From Natrinema salifodinae (GTDB lineage: Archaea; Halobacteriota; Halobacteria; Halobacteriales; Natrialbaceae): a stretch of 64,000 nucleotides of DNA. Where the stretch lies: positions 248,001 through 312,000 of the forward strand of contig NZ_FOIS01000001.1 in assembly GCF_900110455.1 (NCBI RefSeq). Reading direction: 5' to 3'. The position numbers and the translations under genes are program-made. Positions within the stretch are counted from its first letter, which is position 1. Each line of letters starts with the position of its first letter. Of the stretch, positions 42,819-52,190 are shown one piece after another. The notes beneath the pieces were generated by a model. The model was not told the DNA's origin, did no database searches, and worked only from the letters and a program-made list of their open reading frames with translations.

Positions 42819-44798
42819 CTACACCGGGACCAGCGGAAGGACGAACTCGGCGGTCGGACCGAAAAACGCGACCGCGAACGCGACCGCGAGAATCGTGGCG
42901 AGTCCGCTCCCCAGGCCTACCAAAACAGCACCGACGGACGTGTTCGTGCGGTCGGCCGCCGCGGCGAGACTCCACAGCCCGGTCGCCGTCGCGACGACGA
43001 GCCCGAGGAGCGCGAGCCCCTGGATCGTCTCGTCAGCAGTGTAGTTCCCCATTACGACGGCGACGAGGACGAGTTGGCCGCCGACGAGAACGCTTCCCAC
43101 ATAAGAGAATCCGAGCCACAGCGGTCGGGCGGCCACAGTCGCACGCACCCACGGGAGACGGGCGACGGCGTAGACGGCCAGCGGGAAAAGTGGATACACG
43201 TACCGAACGGTGAGCATTGCGTGAAGCGGGAGCCGGTAGATGTACAGGAGCGTGAGCAGGGCCGCATAGACGGTGACGAAGATGTCGGCGGCACGGACCG
43301 GACGGGATCGAAGGTCCGGCGACGCGGATTCAGAGACCGTGGCGACCAGCGTACGGACCGCGAGGACGGGGGCGGCGATCAGCGCGCCCGCGATCGGAAG
43401 CGCCTCCGAGAAGGCGACGTTGATCGCAAGTCCGGTTGCCCCGCGCGAGGGAAACTCGAGGTAGCCGCTCCGAACGAACGTGTGGTACAGTCGGCCCGGC
43501 TCCTGGCGGACCGCCTCGAGCCCGTGAGAGAGAAACTCCGTGAAGAGCAGCGCCCTGTCGATGGTGCCGATCAGCGGCTTCGCGACTCCGCTCACGAGGC
43601 CCTCGAGAATGCCGCCGTCAGAATCGGTACTGCCCCCTCCGCCGCCGGTACTGTCCGCTCCCCCTCCGGACTCCGCTCCGCCGCCGGTACTGCCCCCTCC
43701 GCCGCCGGACTCCGACCCGCCGTTCGTCGCAGCCATATCTTCCGACACCGGCGTCCCGATCGCGTCGGCACCGTAGCGGTCGAGCATTCGCGGCGGCGTG
43801 AACGGGTCGCCGGAGAGCAAGTAGTTCGTCAGGAAAAACGGGAGCAGCGAGACGAAAAACCCCGCCGCAACCGTCGCGAGCGTTCGGACGCCGTTTTCCC
43901 GAGCGGTGGCGAAATCGGCGGCGGCGAGCGCTCCGAGCAGAACGAGCCCTTCGGACGCGTTTAGCCACGCGGTGAGGCCCACCGGAACGTAGGCGACGGC
44001 CCTGTATCGCCGGTACGTCGACACGCGGTCGGTCTCTCGGCTCCGGTAGAGGAAAAACAGCGTGAGCAGCGCGAACAGGGCGGTAAGAACGTGCCGTTTC
44101 GGAATCGTCGCCCAGAGCAGCGCCGGTGATGCGACCCCGGCAGCGATGCCAGCCGCGAACCCGACGTCGGACGAGTGAACGCGTGCGAGCAGCCGATAGA
44201 GGACGAGCGCGCAGCCGGCGGCCGCGAGCATCGTCGCGAGCTGAAGGGCGAGGTACGCGAGGTGTGTGAGAGGAAACGGCGTCGCCACCGCCACGCTGGC
44301 GATGAAGCTGCCGAGCGCGACGACACCGCCGACGAGGTGGGCCGTTTCGTGACGGGCGACCAGGCGTCCGCCGACGCTGATCGTAGCGAACACTGAGAGA
44401 CACCACAGCGCCGCGAGCGCGACGCGAACGTCCGCGACCGCGGCGACGCCGTCCAGTACCCAGAGGATCGGGAGCGCGACGACGATGTGCGCGAAGTTCC
44501 GCGGGAACGCGTTGCCGTCGTACTCGGCCATGCCTGGCGTCCTGAGCGTCTCGCCGTACGTCGGCGTGGCGACGTTGAGGTGCCCGTCGCTCAGCGCGGC
44601 CAGCCCGTTGGCGATGGTCAGGTTGTCGTTGATCGAGAACGTCGTCCGCCAGAGCACCATCGCCGCGCTACACGAGAGGAGAAAGACGAAGACGCCGCGG
44701 TAGTCTCCGAACACCAGGCGGCCGAGACGATGGGCGACGGCGGTCACTCGCTCCGAACGCTCGTCGAGAACGCTGCGGTACCGCGATCGGGTGCTCAT
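42819..44798 (-). CDS. Large polytopic membrane protein, GT-C-like
   Basis: A 659-residue protein with about eleven to twelve transmembrane helices. The first external loop has NDNLTIANGLAALSDG and a later loop GNAFPRNFAHIVVALP; this architecture resembles GT39/GT-C glycosyltransferases, without an assignable subfamily. About residue 350-385 is a low-complexity Gly/Ser insert (GGGGGSTGGGAESGGG-type repeats) in an external loop. The ATG at 44798 overlaps the stop of the gene at 44795 by 4 bases, so the two are coupled. Function is inferred only from architecture. Confidence 0.72.
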   Translation of the reverse strand: MSTRSRYRSVLDERSERVTAVAHRLGRLVFGDYRGVFVFLLSCSAAMVLWRTTFSINDNLTIANGLAALSDGHLNVATPTYGETLRTPGMAEYDGNAFPRNFAHIVVALPILWVLDGVAAVADVRVALAALWCLSVFATISVGGRLVARHETAHLVGGVVALGSFIASVAVATPFPLTHLAYLALQLATMLAAAGCALVLYRLLARVHSSDVGFAAGIAAGVASPALLWATIPKRHVLTALFALLTLFFLYRSRETDRVSTYRRYRAVAYVPVGLTAWLNASEGLVLLGALAAADFATARENGVRTLATVAAGFFVSLLPFFLTNYLLSGDPFTPPRMLDRYGADAIGTPVSEDMAATNGGSESGGGGGSTGGGAESGGGADSTGGGGGSTDSDGGILEGLVSGVAKPLIGTIDRALLFTEFLSHGLEAVRQEPGRLYHTFVRSGYLEFPSRGATGLAINVAFSEALPIAGALIAAPVLAVRTLVATVSESASPDLRSRPVRAADIFVTVYAALLTLLYIYRLPLHAMLTVRYVYPLFPLAVYAVARLPWVRATVAARPLWLGFSYVGSVLVGGQLVLVAVVMGNYTADETIQGLALLGLVVATATGLWSLAAAADRTNTSVGAVLVGLGSGLATILAVAFAVAFFGPTAEFVLPLVPV

Positions 44799-45304
44799 TC
44801 CGTCACCTCCACCGTGATGGATCGGTCGACCACCGCTCGCTCGACGGCGGTCCCGTTCTCTACGCCGTGATAGACCAGGCGAACCTCCGCATCGTACCGC
44901 TCCTCGCTGACTCGGTCCGGCTCCAGAGTGGTTTTCGGGATGGACAGCCGATGCCGCTCGGGCGAGTCGTCGCTCACCGTCGTCGTGGACATCGAGGAGA
45001 TTCCGAGCGCGTCGATTGAGAGCTCGTAGGAGAGCCGCACGCATCCCCGGACGTCGCTCGCTCGCAGTTCCGCATCGGGCGCGTCCAGTTTCCACACCTC
45101 CGCGCCGAACGCCGACCGCGTGAGGGTCGCCGATTCGGGGATCGACGCCGGCTCGATCGTCGCACTCCCCTGGCTGGAGAGCGCACCGCCCTCACAGGGC
45201 CGGTCGTAGGACGTAAAATCCACGGGTACGAAGGGGCCGGAGGCGAGCACCGTCGCGGTAACGACGCCGACGACGACGAGCGACACGACCCGATGTCCGA
45301 TCAT
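44795..45304 (-). CDS. Secreted or membrane-anchored protein, unknown
   Basis: A 169-residue protein with an N-terminal hydrophobic segment (VVSLVVVGVVTATVLASG) acting as signal or anchor. A beta-rich acidic domain with two Cys (about 37 and 87) follows. No family is recognised. It is translationally coupled to the GT-C-like gene that follows and probably works with it on the outer face. Confidence 0.7.
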   Translation of the reverse strand: MIGHRVVSLVVVGVVTATVLASGPFVPVDFTSYDRPCEGGALSSQGSATIEPASIPESATLTRSAFGAEVWKLDAPDAELRASDVRGCVRLSYELSIDALGISSMSTTTVSDDSPERHRLSIPKTTLEPDRVSEERYDAEVRLVYHGVENGTAVERAVVDRSITVEVTE

Positions 45305-45526
45305 TCTGGTTTCCTATCTCGAAGTGACCGGAATAAGTATACTGGTGTGATACGACAGCGCTTAGCTCTCGCCGGGCGGCGTCACACGGCGGTCACTCGC
45401 GTTCCGTCTCACGCCGCAGTACCGGCCGTGAGCGGGACGGTCGGACCGGGGTGGATGGTCCGAATCCCGGGTAGCGAACGCCGGAAACGGAACTATCAAG
45501 TAAGGGAGCCGTCAGTACGGAGACGA

Positions 45527-46060
45527 ATGCGTCCCGCGGCCAGGCTCGCAGCCGTCGTCGTCTTCCTCGCCGTCCTCGGCGGGCTCTGCGTTCACTACGG
45601 CGCGACCTACGACGACAACTGGCCCCATCCGACCGGCGATCAACTCCAGGAGCGGGGGCCCGAACCGTACGTCGGCGAGCGCGTGCTCCTGTTCGGCGAG
45701 GTCCGAGCCATCGACGCCGGCGCGGAGACGATTACCATCCGCGTCCCGGACGACAGCGACGAGGTCGCGGCCGAGTTCACGGTCCGCGGCGTCGGTGATC
45801 GCATCGATGTCGAACCAGGCGGCGTCGTTCAGGCCTACGGGGTGCTCGAGTCCGAGACGGAACTGCAGGCAGACCGCCTTGTCGTGGTGAACCGCGACCC
45901 GTCGGCGACCGCGTTCAAACTCGGGACATCAGTTATCGGCCTGGCGCTCGCGGCGGGCGTCTTCCTCCGCCACTGGCGCGTGAACGTCCGCAAACTCGCC
46001 TTCGAGCCACGAGCCGCCGACGCTACGACCGCAGAACCAGGAGGAGACCGCGATGGCTGA
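45527..46060 (+). CDS. Membrane-anchored OB-fold-like protein
   Basis: A 177-residue protein with an N-terminal helix (AARLAAVVVFLAVLGGLCV). An extracytoplasmic beta-barrel-like domain (GERVLLFGEVRAIDAGAETITIRV and VVQAYGVLE), a second helix (about 138-156) and an acidic tail follow. The GERV...GxV pattern suggests an OB-fold; the function is unknown. ATG 45527 is preferred over an open extension to 45293, which is Arg-rich. It overlaps the next gene by 8 bases. Confidence 0.75.
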   Translation: MRPAARLAAVVVFLAVLGGLCVHYGATYDDNWPHPTGDQLQERGPEPYVGERVLLFGEVRAIDAGAETITIRVPDDSDEVAAEFTVRGVGDRIDVEPGGVVQAYGVLESETELQADRLVVVNRDPSATAFKLGTSVIGLALAAGVFLRHWRVNVRKLAFEPRAADATTAEPGGDRDG

Positions 46061-46541
46061 CCTCCTCTCGCACGTCCTCCTCGCGTACGCGGGCTGTACG
46101 ATCGCGGCCTGGTACCGGCCGATCCCGGATCGCTGGGTGGCCGTCGTCGCGGTCGGTGCGGTCCTCCCGGATCTCAATCGCGTCAGCCTGGTCGTCGCGA
46201 ACGGGACCCTCGAAGCGATCCTCGGCGTGCCGTTCGATATCGACGCGCTGTCGACGCTCGGCGGGACCGTCGTCCTCGCCGGGATCGGCGCGATGGTCGT
46301 CGCCGATCGCCATCGGCGGACGTTCGCCGCCCTGGGTGCGGGCGCGGCCTCGCACCTCTTCGTCGACGGGGTCAAGGTCTACGCGGACGGCGCCGCCGGC
46401 GCCTGGCTGTACCCGCTTACCTGGGTCCGTCACCCGACGCCGAACCTGTACGTCTCGTCGGATCCGACGGTCCTCGCGGTCGCGGTCTCGATCACGGCGA
46501 TCGTACTCGCAATCGACCGGTATGCGATTCGAACGCGGTAA
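46053..46541 (+). CDS. YdjM-like membrane metal-dependent hydrolase
   Basis: A 162-residue membrane protein with about four helices. The histidine/aspartate pattern is MADLLSHVLLAYAG, AVLPDLNRVSLV and GAASHLFVDGVKVYA, matching the predicted zinc hydrolase superfamily that also includes the 8632 gene. The substrate is unknown. It is coupled to the OB-fold-like gene by an 8-base overlap. Confidence 0.82.
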   Translation: MADLLSHVLLAYAGCTIAAWYRPIPDRWVAVVAVGAVLPDLNRVSLVVANGTLEAILGVPFDIDALSTLGGTVVLAGIGAMVVADRHRRTFAALGAGAASHLFVDGVKVYADGAAGAWLYPLTWVRHPTPNLYVSSDPTVLAVAVSITAIVLAIDRYAIRTR

Positions 46542-46632
46542 GGCCCGATGCCGGAACCACAGAAAACGATGACATGACAATACCTATAGTGCCGGAACCG
46601 ACTCTCACCTCCATGAACGTTCGGAGGAAGCT

Positions 46633-47460
46633 ATGCCGTTAATCGACGACGAGGGGAACCTCTTCGGCGTCGTCAACGTCATCGACGCGCTCGCGGTCTG
46701 TCTCGTTCTCGCCGTATTGGTCGCCGGAATTGCCGTTGTCGGCGTCCTCGGTGACGGTACCGGGACCTCCGGTCCCGAAGCCGAGACGGAAGACGACGAC
46801 GCGAGCCAACAAGCGACGCGGTACGCCACGATCGATCTGGGAACCCAACCCGATTACGTCGCAGACGCCATCGAGGAAGGCGACCAGGCGGCCGTCGCCA
46901 CGGACGGCCACAACCTGACGATCACGGACGTCCACGTCTCGCCGACGAACGGCGGCGACGGACACGTGGTCGTTCGCGCCGAAATCGACGGCGAGTACCC
47001 GCCGGCGACCGCCGACGAGACGGCGTTCCGGTTCAACAACGGCTCGGTCCGGATCGACAGCGCCGTGACGATCGATACGACCGACTACGAGCGACAGGGG
47101 ACGGTCCAGCGGCTCGAGGACGAGGGTCCGACGCTTCGCACCGAGCGAACGACCGTCCAACTCGAAGCGAACGTGTCCGCGACGACGGCCGATGCGATCG
47201 AGGCGGGCGACGAGTTCCGGTTCGCCGGCCGAACGGTCGCGACGGTGACCGACGTCGCGACGACCGAGTTGGAGAACACGTCTCGAGAGACCGCCGAGCT
47301 CGAGGTCGACCTCGTGACGGTCACCCGGGCCGGCACGCAGACGTTCGGCGATCGATCGGTCGAAACCGGCTCTCACATCCCGATCCGAACCGACCGGTAC
47401 GACCTCACCGGGGAGGTCGTCCGCCGCGGTCCGTCGGTCCCGATCGACGAGAGCGAGTAG
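46633..47460 (+). CDS. DUF4330 family membrane-anchored protein
   Basis: A 275-residue protein starting MPLIDDEGNLFGVVNVIDAL, the DUF4330 signature, followed by one transmembrane helix (about 18-40). A large beta-rich extracytoplasmic domain contains repeated Val/Thr/Asp strands. The function is unknown. A Shine-Dalgarno-like cggaggaag ends 4 bases before the ATG, so an upstream in-frame-free ATG at 46614 is not used. It is followed 2 bases later by the next gene. Confidence 0.85.
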   Translation: MPLIDDEGNLFGVVNVIDALAVCLVLAVLVAGIAVVGVLGDGTGTSGPEAETEDDDASQQATRYATIDLGTQPDYVADAIEEGDQAAVATDGHNLTITDVHVSPTNGGDGHVVVRAEIDGEYPPATADETAFRFNNGSVRIDSAVTIDTTDYERQGTVQRLEDEGPTLRTERTTVQLEANVSATTADAIEAGDEFRFAGRTVATVTDVATTELENTSRETAELEVDLVTVTRAGTQTFGDRSVETGSHIPIRTDRYDLTGEVVRRGPSVPIDESE

Positions 47461-47462
47461 CG

Positions 47463-48086
47463 ATGTCGGTGCTAGACGCCGCGATCGAGCGCTCGACGGT
47501 CGTTCGCCTCCTCGACACCCTCCCCGACCGAGTCGCGTCCGCCGTCGAGGACAGCCGCCTCCACGCCCTCGGCGATCGGCTCGCCGGGTGGGTTCGAGCG
47601 TCGTACTGCTACCGGTGGCTGACGGCCGAGCCCGACCCGGACGTCATCGTGATCGATCTCCGGGAGACCTACACGGTCGGCCCGATCGTTCGGCTGCTCG
47701 AAGCGGTCGGAACCGGGCTCGCCGACGGCTACGCGAACTCGCGAACCGAACCCGTCGTCGCGACGGCCGCCGCGGCGCTTCGCGCGCGGCCGATCCGCAC
47801 GCTCGGCGCCGTCGGCCTGGCCGTCGTCCCCGTCTCGCTGCTCGCAACCATCCTGACCGGCGGCCATTCGACAGTACTCTTCGTCGGTCACCTCCTCGTC
47901 GCGGCGCTCTCGGCCGCTGCCCTCCGATCGACGCGCTCGCTGGCGGACCTGGTCGAGAGCCGACCGATACAGCTCCTCGTCGCGACCGTCGAACCGCCGG
48001 AGCCGCCGGCGGAGACCGAGACGGCATCGGCGGACGTCTCCGAGCCGGCGGAGACGACCGGTAACGGAGAGTCGGCTCGAGACTAA
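47463..48086 (+). CDS. Membrane protein in the DUF4330 operon, unknown
   Basis: A 207-residue protein: a cytosolic N-terminus (about 1-110) with EPDPDVIVIDLRETYTVGPI, two transmembrane helices (about 117-140 and 142-158), and an acidic Pro/Glu-rich tail. No family is recognised. It starts 2 bases after the DUF4330 stop, so the two form an operon and may act together in the envelope. Confidence 0.75.
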   Translation: MSVLDAAIERSTVVRLLDTLPDRVASAVEDSRLHALGDRLAGWVRASYCYRWLTAEPDPDVIVIDLRETYTVGPIVRLLEAVGTGLADGYANSRTEPVVATAAAALRARPIRTLGAVGLAVVPVSLLATILTGGHSTVLFVGHLLVAALSAAALRSTRSLADLVESRPIQLLVATVEPPEPPAETETASADVSEPAETTGNGESARD

Positions 48087-48189
48087 CGTCCGCGCAGGAA
48101 AGAACGACTGCCGAATTTCGACGCACGGTGTCCGACCGCTCCCGTCGCTACCCGAGCGGGCGCTCGCCTGGCGATCGAACGACCGAGAC

Positions 48190-48933
48190 CTAGAGGTCCA
48201 TGCCCCCGTTGACGTCGATCACTTCTCCCGTTACGTACGACGACTCCTCGCTGGCCAGGAACCGAACGACCGCCGCGATGTCTTCGATCTCCGCGAGGCG
48301 TTCGAGCGGAATGCCCGAGACGATCCGATCGAGCACCGAGTCAGGGATGCTCTCGACCATGTCGGTCCGGGTAAAGCCGGGGGCGACGCAGTTGGCCGTC
48401 GAACCGCCCTGGGCGAGTTCGAGGGCGATCGTGCGGGTAAACCCGAACATGCCGCTTTTCGCGGCGGCGTAGTTGGCCTGGCCGAAGTTGCCCTGTTTGC
48501 CGACGACGCTGGAGATGTTGATGAGTCGGCCCTCGTGGGCGTTCCAGATGTCGTCGTAGAACTCCTGGGTGCAGTTGAACATCCCGCCGAGGTTGACGTC
48601 CATCACGCGGTCCCACTCCGTGCGGGACATTTCGGTGAACTGCTTGTCGGCGGTGATACCGGCGTTGTTCACCAGGACGTCGCACTGTCCGAAGGCCTCG
48701 TGGCAGGCCTCGCGCATTCGTTCGACTTCGTCGCGGTTGGTGACGTCGGCCTGAACCGCGATGGCGGACCCGCCGGCCGACTCGATAGCGTCGGCGGCCT
48801 CGTGGGCCGGCCCCTCCGACGAGCGGTAGTTGACGACCACGTTCGCACCCTCTTCGCCGAGGTGTTCGGCGATCCCCCGACCGATCCCTTTCGCCGAGCC
48901 GGTGATGACGCAGGTACGATTATCCATGGACAT
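48190..48933 (-). CDS. phaB: Acetoacetyl-CoA reductase-like SDR (PhaB)
   Basis: A 247-residue classical short-chain dehydrogenase: TGSAKGIGRGIAEHL (NADP loop), NNAGIT, the catalytic Ser in SSVVGKQGNFGQ, and YAAAKSG (Tyr, Lys), ending GEVIDVNGGMDL. Beside phaEC it most likely makes (R)-3-hydroxybutyryl-CoA for polyester synthesis; FabG-type ketoacyl reduction is the alternative. A TATA (taaataac region, about 48957-48966) fits ATG 48933 (MSMDNRT) as leaderless; ATG 48927 and 48948 are alternatives. It follows phaC but has its own promoter and an upstream tandem repeat. Confidence 0.9.
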   Translation of the reverse strand: MSMDNRTCVITGSAKGIGRGIAEHLGEEGANVVVNYRSSEGPAHEAADAIESAGGSAIAVQADVTNRDEVERMREACHEAFGQCDVLVNNAGITADKQFTEMSRTEWDRVMDVNLGGMFNCTQEFYDDIWNAHEGRLINISSVVGKQGNFGQANYAAAKSGMFGFTRTIALELAQGGSTANCVAPGFTRTDMVESIPDSVLDRIVSGIPLERLAEIEDIAAVVRFLASEESSYVTGEVIDVNGGMDL

Positions 48934-48997
48934 AGTTGGCACGTCCAACGCCCGGCGATAAATAACGACCTGCTACTGTAACTCATATATCAATTTT

Positions 48998-49038
48998 ACT
49001 TCACGGATGAGTGGTCGTTACTTCACGGACGAGTGGTC
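48998..49038. repeat. Tandem 19-base direct repeat upstream of phaB
   Basis: Two copies of acttcacgga(t/c)gagtggtc start at 48998 and 49020, a 22-base period with one mismatch. They lie about 65-105 bases upstream of the phaB start, just upstream of its TATA. The spacing of about two helical turns suits tandem activator or repressor binding. Confidence 0.65.
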
Positions 49039-49085
49039 AGATCCGACCGTTCGGCGGACGCTCGCGGGAGAAAGTACCTGAGCCG

Positions 49086-50720
49086 CTATCGCTCTCGGAC
49101 CTGGTCGATCCAGTCTTCGAGCCGGCTCGGGGAGATGCCCGTCTCGGCGGCGAGGTCGGCGACGTCGGCGTCGGCGAGCTGATCGAAGGTCTCGACGCCG
49201 GCGGTGGTCAGCGCGTCAGCGTAGGCCTGGCCGACGCCGGTCAGTTCGGTGAAGTCGTCAGTTTCGGCCTCGATCTCCGAGGGCTCCTCGGCGGCGGCAT
49301 CGCCGACGGCGTCCTCGTCGGTGACGTCCTCGACGACCTCCTCGTCGACGGTCATCTCGCCAGGCTCGGCGGGCTCGTCCTGAATGTCGTCCTCGGCGCG
49401 TTCGGCGAGCTCCTCGTCGGAACGGTCCTCGCCGTGGAACTCGCTCGTCTCGGCATCGAGGTCCTCAGACGCGGACTCCGGTTCGGACTCGCTCTCGGAC
49501 ACCGTCTCGACCTCGATGCTCGAACCGCCGTCCGCGAGGTCGTCGGCGCCCGTCTCGTCGCCGGTGACGTCCTCGGCGAGGGCGGCGTCGGTCTCCTCGG
49601 GTGCGGGCCGTTCGGGCTCGCTCTCCACGTCGGTTCCGTCCGACCGCTCCTCGAACCACTCGCAGACCCGGGGCCACAGCTCCTCGTGGCTCCGCGAGGA
49701 GACGGACATCCCGATGTGGCCGGTCGCGAACTCCAGGATCTCGGTGTCCTCGGAGGCGACGACCTCGTTGAACGGTTTGGAGGCCCCCGGCGGGATGAGG
49801 TGGTCGTACTCGGCGACGATCTGGAGGACGGGCATGTCGATGGTCGAGACGTCGACGCGCTCGCCGCCCAGTTCGAGCTCGTTGTTGTACAGCTTGTTGT
49901 CCTGGTAGATGTCGCGGATGAACTCCTCGTAGACCTTGCCGGCGACGTCGATGCCCTCGTCGAGCCAGCGCTCCATCCGGGCGAAGTTCTCGACGAAGTC
50001 CTCGTCCTCGACGTTGTCGTAGAACCGGACGTACTTCGTCACGTTGTTCGCGATGGGGTCCATCAGCGCGAAGCCGACGTCTAAGAACTCCGCCGGGACG
50101 TTGTCGTGGGCGTCGGTGATCTCCTCGGGGTCGTAGTAGTCCTCGCTACCCCACAACTCGAGGACGCCGCCCTCGCCCGCAAAGCACAGTCCCGCGGCCA
50201 TCAGTGCGAGGTTCTTGACCTTCTCGGGGTAGAGGGCGGCGTACATCGCCGACTTGGTCCCGCCCATGCAGTAGCCGAGGATGTTGATCTCGTCCTGGCC
50301 CGACCGCTCGCGGACGACGTCGACGCAGTTGTCGATGTACCGATTGACGTAGTCGTCGAGGCTCAGCGACCGATCCAGCTTCGAGGGCTCGCCCCAGTCG
50401 ATCAGGTAGACGTCGAACCCGGCCTCCAGCAGCGTCTGGACGACCGACCGGTCGGGCTGGAGATCGAGGATGTACGGCTTGTTGATCAGCGCGTAGACGA
50501 TGAGGATCGGCACGTCGTGTTGCTCCTCGGTCATCGGCTCGTAGTGGAGCAACTCCAGCTTGTTCTCCTCGTAGACGACCTCGCTTGGCGTCTGGCCGAC
50601 GCCGATGTTCTCGACGGTCTCGGTGCGGTCAGGCGCGACCCGGGTCTTGTCCGCCAGCTCGGCGGTCGCCTCCCAGGCCTGGCGCTGCATGTCCAGTGCG
50701 ATCGAGTAGGGGTTCTTCAT
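49086..50720 (-). CDS. phaC: Polyhydroxyalkanoate synthase subunit PhaC with C-terminal HhH domain
   Basis: A 544-residue class III synthase subunit. The alpha/beta-hydrolase core (about 1-365) carries the lipase-like box GYCMGG with catalytic Cys151, Asp306 (AEYDHLIPP) and His335 (GHIGMS). It polymerises (R)-3-hydroxyacyl-CoA at the granule surface together with PhaE. An acidic linker of about 125 residues (365-490) leads to a helix-hairpin-helix-like domain (about 491-544: [36 protein letters not shown]), like those of DUF4332 and topoisomerase-type HhH repeats. The ATG overlaps the phaE stop by 4 bases. Confidence 0.96.
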   Translation of the reverse strand: MKNPYSIALDMQRQAWEATAELADKTRVAPDRTETVENIGVGQTPSEVVYEENKLELLHYEPMTEEQHDVPILIVYALINKPYILDLQPDRSVVQTLLEAGFDVYLIDWGEPSKLDRSLSLDDYVNRYIDNCVDVVRERSGQDEINILGYCMGGTKSAMYAALYPEKVKNLALMAAGLCFAGEGGVLELWGSEDYYDPEEITDAHDNVPAEFLDVGFALMDPIANNVTKYVRFYDNVEDEDFVENFARMERWLDEGIDVAGKVYEEFIRDIYQDNKLYNNELELGGERVDVSTIDMPVLQIVAEYDHLIPPGASKPFNEVVASEDTEILEFATGHIGMSVSSRSHEELWPRVCEWFEERSDGTDVESEPERPAPEETDAALAEDVTGDETGADDLADGGSSIEVETVSESESEPESASEDLDAETSEFHGEDRSDEELAERAEDDIQDEPAEPGEMTVDEEVVEDVTDEDAVGDAAAEEPSEIEAETDDFTELTGVGQAYADALTTAGVETFDQLADADVADLAAETGISPSRLEDWIDQVRER

Positions 50721-51268
50721 TCTTCCTCGTCTTCTAGGTGGTCGAGCACGCGGTCGAGTTTCCGCTCGACGGCGTGCTGGCGGCGCTCGAGTTCGACCAG
50801 GCGGTCGCCGACTTCGACGATGTCCCCCTCGGTCGCGAAGCCGAGCGTCCGCAGGGTCTCCTGGGACGTTTCCTCGGCCTGTTGCTGGAGTTCGAGGACG
50901 TCGCCGACGGTCTCGCCGGTCATTCTGGCGAAGGCGGTCGTCGACATGACGTCCTTGAACGCCTCGTTGGCCGTGTTGAGCCAGATGTCTCGGAACTCCT
51001 CGACGTCGACGTCCTCGCCCTCGAGCTGGTCGTTCATCCGGTCGACCATCTGCTTCGAGGCGTTCATCCACGTCTCGTAGGCGCGGGCGTATCCCTCGAC
51101 GCCGTCGGAGATCTCTTCCTCACCGCTGAGTTCCTCGACGGTCTCCGACCAGCTCTCGACGAACTGCGCCTGGGCCACCATGTTGTCCTCGAGTGCCTCG
51201 AGGAATTGCTCGTTCCACTGTTCGACGAACGCGTTCCAGTCCTGTGCCTGGGGCCGTGAGTCTGACAT
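50717..51268 (-). CDS. phaE: PHA synthase subunit PhaE
   Basis: A 183-residue, mostly helical acidic protein: [20 protein letters not shown], then [19 protein letters not shown] and [22 protein letters not shown]-terminal coiled coil ([20 protein letters not shown]) ends the protein. These are hallmarks of the haloarchaeal PhaE partner of class III synthase. It should activate or scaffold PhaC on granules. It is translationally coupled to phaC and 43 bases downstream of phaP. Confidence 0.95.
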   Translation of the reverse strand: MSDSRPQAQDWNAFVEQWNEQFLEALEDNMVAQAQFVESWSETVEELSGEEEISDGVEGYARAYETWMNASKQMVDRMNDQLEGEDVDVEEFRDIWLNTANEAFKDVMSTTAFARMTGETVGDVLELQQQAEETSQETLRTLGFATEGDIVEVGDRLVELERRQHAVERKLDRVLDHLEDEEE

Positions 51269-51311
51269 GTATGAAAATTGGTGACGGATAGTGAAAAATT
51301 GAGCGCCTAAT

Positions 51312-51797
51312 TCAGGCCGGTGCGTCGAACTCGTCGGCGGCCGCGTCGACGTTGTCGGCGACGGTCTCGACGTTCTCCTCGACCTGCTCGTGGGCCTCCA
51401 GGGCGGCGTCGAACGACGTGTCGACGACCTCGGTGTAGCTGGCGGCGAACTCCTCGTACGCGACCTCCGACTCCTCGATGGCCTCGAGGACGGCTTCGAG
51501 CGACTGAGATTGGGCCTCAGTCGCCGAGTCGAAGCCCTCGTCGACGAGTTCGCGAAGGTCGTCGAAGTCGGCGGCCTCCGCGGGCAGCGACGCCTCGAGC
51601 GCGTCGAAGTACGCGTGAACGGCGCCGCGGGAGAGTTCAGCGTTGGACTCGGCGAGCGCGCCGGAGGTCTCGACGAGGTCCGCGAACGCGCCGATGGAAG
51701 TCTGCTGGGCCTCGATGGCGTCGTGAGCGAACGCCTGGCTCTGTTCGATTGCGGTGCGCTGTGCCTCGAAGACTGCGGTGAATGGGTTCTGGGTCAT
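51312..51797 (-). CDS. phaP: Phasin PhaP
   Basis: A 161-residue helical, amphipathic granule-coating protein (MTQNPFTAVFEAQRTAIEQS; helices rich in Ala/Glu throughout, ending AADEFDAPA). Its length and position between phaR and phaE match the haloarchaeal phasin. It limits granule coalescence and may cooperate with PhaR. The ATG at 51797 is 8 bases after the phaR stop; the longer open frame upstream overlaps phaR and is rejected. Confidence 0.92.
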   Translation of the reverse strand: MTQNPFTAVFEAQRTAIEQSQAFAHDAIEAQQTSIGAFADLVETSGALAESNAELSRGAVHAYFDALEASLPAEAADFDDLRELVDEGFDSATEAQSQSLEAVLEAIEESEVAYEEFAASYTEVVDTSFDAALEAHEQVEENVETVADNVDAAADEFDAPA

Positions 51798-51805
51798 GGC
51801 TGTGA

Positions 51806-52120
51806 TTACTCCTCTCGGTTGCGTTTGACGGGAACGACGATCGTCTGGACGATATCGCCCTCTTCGATGTCGAGGGCCTCCCGTTCGGGACCGGGAATGC
51901 TGATCCGACCGCCGCTCTGGACCCGCGCCTTGAACGTGGCCGTGCCCATGTTCATCGGCCCGAAGGCCGACGTGTTCTCGAGCGGGTTCGCCGACGTGGC
52001 CTGGAGCAACTGCTTCATCATCTCCTGCTGGGACTCTGCGACTTGCTCGCCCGCCTCCTGCATCTGCTCGGTGAACATCGAGGGCGGGAACCAGAGCGAT
52101 CGATCGGAGTCGTCCGTCAT
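51806..52120 (-). CDS. phaR: AbrB-type PHA regulator PhaR
   Basis: A 104-residue protein. A polar N-terminal helical region (SMFTEQMQEAGEQVAESQQE) is followed by an AbrB/SpoVT swapped-hairpin domain (about 66-100: ARVQSGGRISIPGPEREALD, IEEGDIVQTIVV). In Haloferax mediterranei the equivalent PhaR controls the phaRP operon; the same autoregulation is inferred here. The ATG at 52120 is supported by a TATA (ttattgtg on the minus strand, about 52144-52151). It is first in the phaRPEC operon. Confidence 0.9.
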   Translation of the reverse strand: MTDDSDRSLWFPPSMFTEQMQEAGEQVAESQQEMMKQLLQATSANPLENTSAFGPMNMGTATFKARVQSGGRISIPGPEREALDIEEGDIVQTIVVPVKRNREE

Positions 52121-52143
52121 CACCTGTTCGTTGGCTCGCAGAC

Positions 52144-52190
52144 ACAATAAGGCTTTCCACTAGATACCATTTGCTACCAATCAATGGTAT
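52144..52190 (-). promoter_or_regulatory. phaR promoter with an upstream 8-bp inverted repeat
   Basis: The TATA-like ttattgtg lies about 24-31 bases before ATG 52120. Just upstream, ataccatt (52164-52171) and aatggtat (52183-52190) form a perfect inverted repeat with an 11-base spacer. The spacing suits a symmetric dimer or tetramer such as AbrB-type PhaR; binding is inference. Confidence 0.6.

Noticed and set aside
43600-43730. Repeat array in the GT-C-like gene as a mobile or CRISPR element
   Set aside because: The Gly/Ser-coding repeats are in frame inside a membrane protein loop and are ordinary low-complexity coding DNA.
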